Source: Terebella lapidaria
Lineage: Eukaryota; Annelida; Polychaeta; Terebellida; Terebellidae
Reading direction: 5' to 3'
NCBI GenBank assembly: GCA_949152475.1
Contig: OX424563.1
Coordinates: 1,027,001-1,091,000, forward strand
Length of the DNA stretch: 64,000 bases
The notes under the pieces are model-generated. The model worked only from the letters and a program-made list of their open reading frames with translations, ran no database searches and was not told the origin of the DNA. Positions 35,519 through 44,946 of the stretch are shown here, in pieces; positions within the stretch are counted from its first letter, which is position 1, and every line of letters begins with the position of its first letter. Position numbers and translations under genes: made by a program.

Positions 35519-36230
35519 GGCTGCAGGCGGTGACCAGGGACCTGCAGGACACATGATAGGCTTGTACAGACATAATGATGCAAAACCTGTGACGAAATGT
35601 CGGCACACCAACCAGAACAAAATATTCGCATGGCAAGATGCACTAATGTACACTACAAAATTTAATAGTTAAATATTTCCAAGTTAATATTTGCAGTACA
35701 AATGATTGTAGACTTCATTAGTTCCATTGTTTGCATATTTGGCGTTTGAGAAATGTTGTGTTTGATGTGCCGACATTTCGTCGTGGGCTGTTCATATCGG
35801 CGGATGGTGATTGCCACATGTGAAATTTGTCAGTGATGTTATTTGTAGAAAACGAGCATGAAACACCTTCGAATCAATGCCAAGACCTAGCTCCACATTA
35901 GGTAAATATGTCTGGATCAAAAATAAAACAGTTTTCAGTAATTTAGTTGCTTCAAGGCGGGATCAGTCAGGGACTTGAAACAAAGACTGACGTGCGGCTT
36001 GGTTTGCATGTATAATAATGTGGGCAATCTGAGACTTAGGCTTTAAAACTGGTCACATGGTGTAGACAGCATGGCGCCGATTGGTCACGCCCACATTTGT
36101 CCATAGTGGCACTTTATTCTACATGTGCTACTGTGGCTTTCTCAACCGCCCCCACCAATTTCCAGGTTGGAGAGGGCCACTGCTGTCTGCTGGGGCTTCC
36201 GTATGTAGATCTAGTCATGAATCTAGATCT
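35519..36230. other. 5' region of the C2orf42-like gene
   Basis: It presumably contains the untranslated first exon and promoter. A minus-strand CCAATC box with adjacent GGCGCCATG sits near 36068-36088. A similar, degenerate block appears near 56556-56585 upstream of the PRDX3-like gene. Confidence 0.35.
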
Positions 36231-36542
36231 AGAATCAATATATTAGCATATAGGCAGGTGCTGTATTCATCGAACCCCTATAGCTATATTTCCAAATTCA
36301 GGTGTTCCTTTAGCGCTTTCAATTGGAAATTCAGCAAAAAAATGTGAATGAATCAAGGCAAATGTAGTGGATTCAGGCGATTTTCTAGAATCAATATATT
36401 AGCATATAGGCAGGTGCTGTATTCATCAAATCCCTATAGCTATATTTCCAAATTCAGGTGTTCCTTTAGCGCTTTCAATTGGAAATTCAGCAAAAAAATG
36501 TGAATGAATCAAGGCAAATGTAGTGGATTCTGGCGATTTTGA
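36231..36542. repeat. 156-bp direct tandem duplication
   Basis: Two nearly identical 156-bp copies (36231-36386 and 36387-36542), each starting AGAATCAATATATTAGCATA. The copies differ at only a few positions, so the duplication is recent. Confidence 0.9.
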
Positions 36543-37138
36543 TGACGTTGTAATCAACAACACTTGGGTTATGTTTCACTAAGATAGCGAGCTCGTAATA
36601 TAAAGTTCTCATATAAGTTTTTGATGATGGAAATAAAAACACAAAAATAACTTTGACAACATACGAGCTTTCCATCCTAAATTCGCCCCATTCTTTTATG
36701 TCAATTTCAGAAAAATAGATGAGAGAAAATTCCCACAAATATAGTAGTGCTGGTGGCAATACAAATACCACAGGTCAACTTGACGTCTAAGATGTCCAGA
36801 GCTTTATCGTGTTTATCGATTCAGAAACCAATCGCGAGTAAAAAGAATGCATTGGAGACCATCATATATCTGCACGATCATTCCTTTTTGGGGAAAAATG
36901 TGAGATTGATTTAGAGAGCTCTGTAGGACAATATGCTTATTCAGTGCACTCGATAGCGTAGGAGAATGCGTAATTACGCACATCTTATGTCAGATTCTTT
37001 GATTCAAGGAGGATTTGGCTGCTAACACATGTAACGAGATTAGGATCTTAGGGAAACGGGCCCCAGGTGAATATAAAGGAAACTGCATGATTTAGCTCAC
37101 CAAATTTGACTAAAATAGTCGAAATCAAATGAACACCT
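36543..37138. other. No recognised feature
   Basis: No gene or repeat is recognised in this AT-rich spacer. Confidence 0.35.
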
Positions 37139-37350
37139 AGCGTCAAAGTACCTAATCATCGACCCCCTCCCTAATCCTCGACCCCTACAAACGGCTGGGA
37201 ACTTGAATAAACTAAAATGTAAAATGTACCGAAATGTGTTTTGAAGTACCCTTCAACGTGGTTTTTGTCAGATGTCTGTTCTGCACAGCTGTTCGGCAGT
37301 GTTTGCAGGGGTCGTGGATTAAGGACAGGGTCGAGGATTAGTTTACCCTG
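37139..37350. repeat. Palindromic MITE (CATCGACCCC family), copy 1
   Basis: The left end is AGCGTCAAAGTACCTAATCA followed by TCGACCCC and a second TAATCCTCGACCCC. The right end mirrors it (GGGGTCGTGGATTAAGG, GGTCGAGGATTAG, CCCTGACAC). Copies 2 and 3 are at 58345 and 63145. There is no coding capacity. Confidence 0.75.
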
Positions 37351-37408
37351 ACACCAACATGCGTTAATCAGACCTTCAACTGGAAGATTGAGAGGGGTCG
37401 ATGGTAAC

Positions 37409-38261
37409 TCTGGCAAGCGTATTCCATTCTCCCAAAGGCAGGGAATTACGCTATGGTGTATTCGCCATTATTCCGGATATAGCTCTGTAATTCACAAGAG
37501 GGAATGGTTTGCAATCATTTTCTGGCGCAAAAATGAAACTACTGTGTACTAATCGTAAATATCAGGCAAAATATCCCGAGCTGTCAAATCTGCCTACTTC
37601 GTGTTGATATTGCTGCCATTTCGCCATGGCACTCACGCGAGATTCGCAGAGAATCATGGGAAAGAAGTGGGCGTGTCTAAAACTGTGTTGAAACGTGACA
37701 CCTGCGTGACATTATCATGACGATGTTTTCAAAAGAATGTGGATCAAATTATTATATCATTTGATGAAAAAAAGCAACATAAGAACATTTACACCCTCTG
37801 AATCGGTTACCAAGCGATAAGGCCGCCAAAGCGATCAGGCCACTTGGGCGGCGAATCACTTGGGCGGCCTTATCACCTGTACCCCTCTGAATCGATGACA
37901 TGTCACTCTTTTGATGTCATAACGGTCAGCTTAAAACCAATCTGCATCATATTTCACGCGTGACAATTCTTTACACGCACTTAAATCGAAGTGTCAAAAT
38001 CGTCTGATCCGTTCCTGCTTCAGAGAAAAAACCTACATGGCTGAATCTACTGTTAAAACATCGATCGAAAATGCAGGTTAGCCGAGGAGCAGGGTCAGGT
38101 CGATGATTTGATGATACAGGATTAATTGATTACGGTATTACGACAGAACAGGCCATGCAGGGCTAACCCTGCTCCACGGATGAACACTGCATTTTCGATC
38201 GATGTTTTAACAGTAGGTAATTCTCTGCCTTTGGGAGAATGGAATACGCTTGCCAGCCCAG
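37409..38261. repeat. TIR element with GGCAAGCGTATTCC ends
   Basis: The left end CTGGCAAGCGTATTCCATTC (37412-) recurs reversed at about 38217-38260 over about 40 bp. Inside, CTACTGTTAAAACATCGATC at 38048 pairs with its exact complement ending at 38216, forming a second 30-bp stem. The left 280 bp recur at 58575-58955, and a right-end relative lies near 60945-61030. I see no transposase. Confidence 0.7.
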
Positions 38262-38771
38262 AGGCCAGATTGACAGAGTTAGGCCAAGGCAGGGGTCGTT
38301 GGAAAGTGCACAATGTTTGTTCCGTATGCCATACATACCAGATTGATTTAAGAATCCTGCAAATTTCAGATAATCTGTTCTTTGTTGAATGACGATTAAC
38401 TATAAAGCACCGAGCAATACGTCAAATGGAGCGGAAAAGATTTGTTATGTTTTTCAGCGGGATCCCACGGACATGGCCATCTTGAATTTTACAAGAAAGA
38501 AGCCGCTCATTGATTGGTCAAAGTTCGTCACGTGATCATTAAATAGTTGGATCTATTTTATTGGCTGAGAGCCGTCGAAGGGCAAACTAGAAAGTTTGGC
38601 ATCAACGATACATACAGGGGGTCCCCGTACGTATTTTAGCCATGGACGTATAATTGGGAAAAAGTGTTGTGTCTAATGAAATTTCACTCCATATATAGGC
38701 CCATGGGCTTATATTTGGGGAATAATTATTTCACGACTTTTAGTTTGCACGCTTGATTTTACAGTGGATTA
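38262..38771. other. No recognised feature
   Basis: Spacer without a supported gene or repeat. Confidence 0.35.
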
Positions 38772-38835
38772 GATGGGAAGGACTACCCGGGTTCCGGCCG
38801 CTGCCGGGCTCCGGCCGCTATACAAACATATAGAC

Positions 38836-38889
38836 ATAGCGCAGCCGAGGTGTGACCGCCTACCGGCGGTCACACCTCGGCTGCGCTAT
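38836..38889. repeat. Perfect 25-bp hairpin
   Basis: Bases 38836-38860 are the exact reverse complement of 38865-38889, separated by a 4-base loop (TACC). The stem is about two-thirds G+C. It sits in the left subterminal part of the element starting at 38780. Confidence 0.95.
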
Positions 38890-39049
38890 CTGTGGACTGG
38901 CTGCGGCCGCCTATACAAATCAATACAAGATACCGGCGCCCATCGTGGTGAACGGTTGATTGATTAGACCTTAATTGTTTGTTTTAACACCGCCTGTTGA
39001 TCCTCATGATTTTGACACGCCAGTAAGCGTGACATGAAGATATTGATAA

Positions 39050-39271
39050 CTGATAATTGATAGCACAATGCTTTTTCAAGGTTGAACATTTATTCATTGC
39101 CGCCAATTTGATACCCAAAAGTATCAATTAAAAAATATACGACAACTACATATACAAAAGCTGATAATTGATAACACAATGCTTTTTCAAGGATGAAAAT
39201 TTATTCATTGCTGCGAATTTCATACCCAAAAGTATCGATTAACAAATATACGACAACTGCATATACAAAAT
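39050..39271. repeat. 111-bp direct tandem duplication
   Basis: Two copies (about 39050-39160 and 39161-39271) of a unit starting CTGATAATTGATA, several per cent diverged, in the core of the element above. Confidence 0.85.
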
Positions 39272-40439
39272 CCTCAGACAATATCAAGCTGTAGCCTACA
39301 GAATTCATAGAATACTAATACCACTAGAACTACAAGTTATACAAGGGTCTTTCACTACTTGGAATCCCACTCGGTTGAGTCGCCTCAACCGGCATTTGTT
39401 GATAATTAATCCGCTCAGATCTATTTAATTGATTACTTTAATAATGGCTTACAGTTTCACAGCTTCGGGTTATTCTACATCACCGTACATGGTGGCTTCT
39501 CAATTTATGCATGGTTAACCATTTGCGCGGGTGGCTTCCTGACAGTTGATGGATATAATGCTTTGTTTGGGTGGCTTCTTCGCAGTTGATGGCAATTACC
39601 GTGTATTTCAATCGTGTACCTTCAACCATAATATATTTGTTGTCCAATGTTTAAAAATCAAATTTTCATCAACATCTAATTTAAATATTCTAATGTTCCA
39701 TACGTATACGTGGTTAATATGGCAGGTCTTGAAATTGACCGTATGTATTTGATTATGAAGTTTTTTCTATGATCTTAGTTTCGTTTTAAATATGTGGTTG
39801 AAGTCTCTTCCATTTTTCTTTAACCTATCGTAATGTTTCTTATTTTTGTTTCTTATACATCGTTTAATATATTTCCTATGGTTTCCGTTGACGTCGTTAA
39901 AATCTCATCTATGCCTAATTGTATAGCATCCACAAAATACCACATAAAGTATAAACACCTAGACTGACAAAAACACGACAAGTTGAATAATTCAAATAGT
40001 TTTTTATTTCAATTTATGGCTACACAGTACTATGTTCATGTAATCAGCTTTATTTGATACAGTTAATTTGAATGGTGGGTCGACGACATCGATACTAGCA
40101 ACGATGTCATTCATGGTTTTCTGCATTGTCCATCTGGTTAGATCCTAGTATTCGCCGTTTACGCTCCGACATCAGCCAGGACAATCCACGCGAATCTGCA
40201 AATAAATGGAGTATATCAGACTAAAGGCAATAAGGTTTCAATACGCAAGCGATTATTTAGTCTGGCTGCGTGTTCGTTCCGTCTTTTATCTATCTCACAG
40301 GCGGCCGCACCCCGGCTCCAACAGGCGGCCGCACCCCGGCTATAACACGGGGGCCGCAGCCCGGCGGCGGCCGGAGCCCGTATACCCCGATGGGAAAGCA
40401 CTTCTTATGTGTGATGGGTCAGACGTATAAAGTATTGTA

Positions 40440-41165
40440 AATAATTCATTTAGATTCATACACAAATAACTAATTCGGACAAGGAGTCTGATAGAGTTGG
40501 TCTCATCATTGACTTCCACTTCCCATATAGACCCAAGTGAAGTACTCGAGAAATGGGTCACATTCAGTATACTGTTGGTGTGAGCCCTCCTTATCAACGT
40601 GTATCCTGGTATTATGTGGCTTATCTATAGATAGTAATATGTCCAATCTCCTCTTGAACGAGTCCGTTGAGCAAACAAAGATAGTCCTATGGAAGTGCGT
40701 TGGATATTAGGGGCCACAGACGGAAATGCTGGGATGCAGGTTATGCATCTGCAGTGGCGCATTATGTTTCACTCTGGGAACCATACTGGTGCGACCCTGT
40801 TGCATACTGAATGACTCTGATTTCCCTATCGACCTGCTATTTGGTGCCATATATTCCACAATACCGACGCCATGTGTAGATGATGAGGTATCTCTCCCTC
40901 TGCCTCTCAAGGGAGTGTCGATGAAGCATGTCGAGTTGCCACCAACAGTTGAGGTCATGTGCTCCAACTATCTTTCTAATGAAGGATCTCTGGACAGCTT
41001 CTAAGGCATGTATGCTCCCGGTGTAGAGGACACCACAGCAGACTACAATAATAAATTCTAGAGAGGACGAGCGACTCCCACAGCGTGAGCATGGGTTGTG
41101 AATCCCAGATTCTAAACGTCCTGAGATTCCATCCACATATAGAGTTAGCAGATTCCACTAGGCCT
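40440..41165 (-). pseudogene. LINE ORF2 C-terminal fragment
   Basis: Minus-strand frames, shifted relative to one another, carry the tail of a non-LTR reverse transcriptase: LVLSRIYYCSLLWCPL, then LEAVQRSFIRKIVG, LDMLHRHSLERQRERYLIIY and SESFSMQQGRTSMVPRV. This is the order seen in the post-RT region of CR1/Jockey-like LINEs. At least two frameshifts and the missing 5' part make it a dead copy. Confidence 0.75.
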
Positions 41166-41477
41166 ACATGAACAAATTGTTTGATATTCCATCACTGCTT
41201 ATAATAACACCAAGGTCATGTATTTGATGGTGATAGCATTGCCATAGTCTGATATGTATTCAGTGTGGGATTGTAAAATCTTGTTTCGACCATAGCATAG
41301 ACTTTCGAACTTGTAGCCCTATGGTAAAGTTTAAATTTAAGTTTACAAGTATGTGACGTAGTATAGTAAAACTGCAGAGTGCATTCTTTAGCACTTTACA
41401 GGGAAAAAGGTAGACGAATGAGTTATGTCCTTGATATCATAGATATACAACATACATCATACATCAGTTATGGTAAT
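41166..41477. other. No recognised feature
   Basis: No supported gene or repeat. Confidence 0.35.
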
Positions 41478-41690
41478 GTAGCTGTGTGTAGAGCCCGAGA
41501 TGCCATGGGAGCGGCACCAAGGAACCCATACACGTGGGCATGTTGCTGGCCGGCCTCGTTGACGGCACTGCCACAGGGATAGAACCCTGGACAGCCCGAC
41601 GGTCTAGCCAGAGCTAGAGTCGTGAGCACAAGAGATGACGTAAAATCCATTGTTACAGCAAAGAAATATACGCACAGTGCGTATATTTCT
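41478..41690 (-). repeat. Diverged repeat, partly similar to the solo LTR, ending in a palindrome
   Basis: Reverse-strand GACCGTCGGGCTGTCCAGGG is shared with the LTR at 42262-42281, which lies in the opposite orientation. Translation gives a short secreted-looking frame, but the same layout recurs degenerate at about 16000-16100, so I treat it as repeat-derived. Bases 41662-41675 and 41677-41690 form a 14-bp perfect palindrome around one base. Confidence 0.45.
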
Positions 41691-41845
41691 ATGGGATTAG
41701 AGAACACGAAGCGGCCAGAAACAAGAAAGTGTTTAACAAAGAAAATAAAATATTGATAAATATTTCGTCTTTCGCTCCAGTGTCAGATTTCATACCAACC
41801 CATCTCATGTAACATACTCATTATTATTACTCATGAATATGTTGT

Positions 41846-42558
41846 TGTGGCGATTTTGCCCAAAGATCGCGACAGGTGATTCTTTCTAAATACTCTTGTT
41901 TTTGGCCTTTGTTTTGGACGCTTCTGTTTGAAGCACGTGCTGCTTGGCAACGCCTTCCAACTCTCTCGCCCAGTATGCTGTAACAATGGTCTTACGTCAT
42001 TTCCCTCGTTTCTCATGCTTCAGGGACTATAAATACTCTGGAGCCGTTTTAGTTCAGTGAAGTTGTCTCAGAGCTGAGCAAGGCGAGAGAACGATGGAGG
42101 GCTCGGCCATGAGCTCTACGTCCTCGCTCTCTGGCTAAGGCCCTCGTGGGCCCCTGGGGACAATTCCGATAGGGCGCCCAGGTGGGGAGGACCTTGATGA
42201 CTCGGGGCGTACGCCCTCTGGATCACCGGTCTCCCACATGGGATGGTGCGACACAGGCTCTGGCGGACCGTCGGGCTGTCCAGGGTTCCATCCTCCGCGG
42301 CGGACCGCGGCGAGCCGGCCTTACAGTTAACACCATGGTGATGATCCTGTATCTGAGTGGTGTCTACATGTCTGGGCTCGCTGAGCGGGTTGCTACTTGG
42401 GAACGTTCTGATGATAAGTAGACACTGCGCCCACAGTGACCCTCGGTGAGCGGACTATTCGTGAGGATCTGAGGATAGTGGGCGTGCGTCCACCATGACC
42501 TGTGTTGAGAGGACTATCCTCGAGGATCCTGGATAGCGGATGATGTTAAAACTTTACA
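41846..42558 (+). mobile_element. Solo LTR, family L1, copy 1
   Basis: It starts TGTGGCGATTTTGCCC and ends AACTTTACA (the TG...CA form of LTRs), 713 bp. TTGT occurs on both sides as a 4-base direct repeat (41842-41845, 42559-42562). A TATA box (TATAAATA, 42029-42036) sits about 180 bp in, as expected of an LTR promoter. Copy 2 at 57439-58173 is similar along its whole length. No internal retrotransposon region is present. Confidence 0.75.
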
Positions 42559-42894
42559 TTGTCTTTCGCCAAGTCCCGATTTCAACCTTTTATCCACGGC
42601 GTAAGGGTATTTGTACATTTTTTTTTGTTCAGCCTAATTTTAATTTGTTAGTAGTCCATGTCTTCATATTTGTCTTATTTTCCTTCAATTATTAGTTGAG
42701 GCCATACGTAATACAGCCCCTAGGCTTTGTATGTGTCTCTCAGCATTTCTCTGAATTTAACCTATGTATCAAAACAGAGTATATTATTAGATTAGTGTAT
42801 TTTTTTGGTGTATTGTTACTGTATATTATGCATCACTTTTTCAGAGATTGCTGAATAAATTCTATTCTATTCTATTCTATTCTATTCTATTCTA
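42559..42894 (+). repeat. Probable LINE/SINE 3' end with (TTCTA)n tail
   Basis: Non-coding sequence ends with AATAAA directly followed by about seven TTCTA units (42858-42894). A short-unit tandem tail after a polyadenylation-like word is typical of non-LTR retroelement 3' ends. No coding part is seen. Confidence 0.5.
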
Positions 42895-42993
42895 AGAATC
42901 TCCTGCCGCGATCTTTGAATCGCCACATTTATAATGCCTATTCTAGTAATAGGACATGCGCCCTTCAACCCATGTTCAATGTATACTTTTTTA

Positions 42994-44270
42994 GCGGTCA
43001 CACTAAAAACCGTCCGGTACCGTCCGGGACCGTCCGCCACCATCCGGGGGCAAAGAACACCGTCCGGGACCCGAAAATACCGTCTGGAAGGAGTGGAAAA
43101 TACCATCCAGGAGTAGGAAAGGGGTGGGGGGGTGGGGGTGTAAAAAGAAATGGTACACATAAAGTCGGATTTTCAACAAGTGTGTCAGGTTTGTGATCGA
43201 TTTTTTTTTATCTACAACCTTCTGTACTTACATGTATATGCCCTAAAATGTTCAATGTCTCACACACTTTTTTATTGTCTCTGGGACGGGATCAAACAAC
43301 AACAAAATCAATTATTAATATAAAAAAGATGTCTGGCTTTTTAAAAGACGGCATGAGAAATAATTTATAATTCATAATCAATTTTTTTATCAAGAAAAGA
43401 AATAAGTGAAAATCAAGAGCTGAACCGTTCGAGACAAGACAATTCTGGCTGTTTTATGGGGAGACTATTGATATATGGGAAATGATAGTAGTCATGGACA
43501 GACTATTGATATTCGAGAAAAGGACACGTAGGCCCTATTACCGGTATCTGTACAGTGCTTATTCATTTAATTCAACACGTCGGTTCACTTCTGGTCAGCC
43601 TATTATTGAACGCACATTTTTTTTTCTCAATACTCCAGCGACAGTCTCAAGATTGTTCATGGATCCGCCAAGAATTGTTTGTCCAGTCGATGGGGGTGAC
43701 ATTATTTTGAGATGGTCAGATCTGAACTGAACTTGCTGAAGGTTTTATTTCTAAATACTCCAGTTTGGCGACAGTCTCAAGATTGTCCATGGATCCACCA
43801 AGAATTGTTTGTCCAGTCGATGGGGTGACATTATTTTGAGATGGCAGCCAGACGTGTTCTATAAGTTTGGGTATCGTAGTAGTTCTAAAGTGTTGGAATC
43901 GTATTACTATATCAGCAAGTTCAGTTCATTTCAATTCAAAATCATGGGCGTCAAATGTTGAACAAACGGTCTTTTCCGAAAATATTCTTTTTAAAACCTC
44001 GATCGATCATGTAGGCCACAACTGCAGCTTTTACACCAATATTACATCTTAGATTGCAACAAAAAACTTAACAAACTTGTTAAGAAAACCTGACTTCATG
44101 TGTACCATTGTTTTTGATACCGCCCGGTCTGACCCCGGACGTTTTTTTCTACTCCCGGACGGTATCATTCACGCCTCCCGGACGGTATTTTCAGGTCCCG
44201 GACGGTGTTCTTTGCCCCCAGACGGTCGCGGACGGTCCCGGACGGAACCGGGCGGTTTTCAGTGTGACCC
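42994..44270. mobile_element. TIR/foldback element with CCGTCCGGGAC sub-repeats
   Basis: The left end is GCGGTCACACTAAAAACCG and the right end, reversed, is GGGTCACACTGAAAACCG. Long arms (about 180 bp: 42994-43180, 44085-44270) are built of CCGTCCGGGAC-like words. CTTTTTTA flanks both sides (42986-42993, 44271-44278), an apparent 8-bp target duplication, although T-rich. The core contains a 130-bp tandem duplication (GACAGTCTCAAGATTG at 43640 and 43770). No transposase is seen. Confidence 0.75.
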
Positions 44271-44278
44271 CTTTTTTA

Positions 44279-44946
44279 CGGTTTCCCTATATGTTTTCAC
44301 TTTCTTCTTCCGGTCGAGAAACTCTTTGACCACGCTGGTCAATCATGACGCATCCTAACATGATTGACCGTGTTCATATGATTCATTGGAGATTTCCACA
44401 TTACTTTTTAAAACTACTTTTGTTTTGCACAGTGTTTTTCATTTTGTTTATGGAGGCACTCATGTTATATTCGAGATTTCTCATGTTTTCGGCGCTAGAG
44501 AGGCCCTTTATATTTATCTGCTGACTTTTTTGCAACTGCGAAATTATAGTATCCACGTTTCAACCTTCGGGATAACAAAAGTGAATGGCAAGGAATAAAT
44601 GTACGGTTCCGAGAAAATGATTTGTATTCATGCGCTAAAAATTGAAACGTTCAGAAATTCATAATAATCTGCTTTATAATGTTCAATATTACGATAGATA
44701 ATCGAATGATATCCTATTATAATGCCAGATGTATCTTATAAGTATTTTACAAAGTCATTTATTTTGATTTATTTTGTAACCGCATCGCGGATGTATTTCA
44801 TGTCAGGGTGTTGTGAGGCACTACGTTTGCAAGTTGTAAATTTCTGAAATGTCATTTAAATAAATCGATATAGATCTATACGTTTCATTTGAATCAGTAT
44901 GTCGGTAGTTATTTATGCTTAGTTGTGAGGTATTAGCAAATGTCAC
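44279..44946. other. Upstream of the CCDC125-like gene
   Basis: Presumed promoter region of the following gene; I recognise no specific site. No coding exon is supported. Confidence 0.35.

Larger units (their letters stand above)
38780..40388. mobile_element. TIR element with 8-bp target duplication GATGGGAA
   Basis: The left end is GGACTACCCGGGTTCCGGCC and the right end, on the other strand, is GGGGTATACGGGCTCCGGCC. They are flanked by a perfect 8-bp direct repeat GATGGGAA (38772-38779 and 40389-40396). GC-rich subterminal repeats (GGCGGCCGCACCCCGGCT twice at 40300-40340) contrast with an AT-rich core. The core contains a 111-bp tandem duplication and no recognisable transposase. The termini resemble those of the element at 59167-60129. 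Confidence 0.8.
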
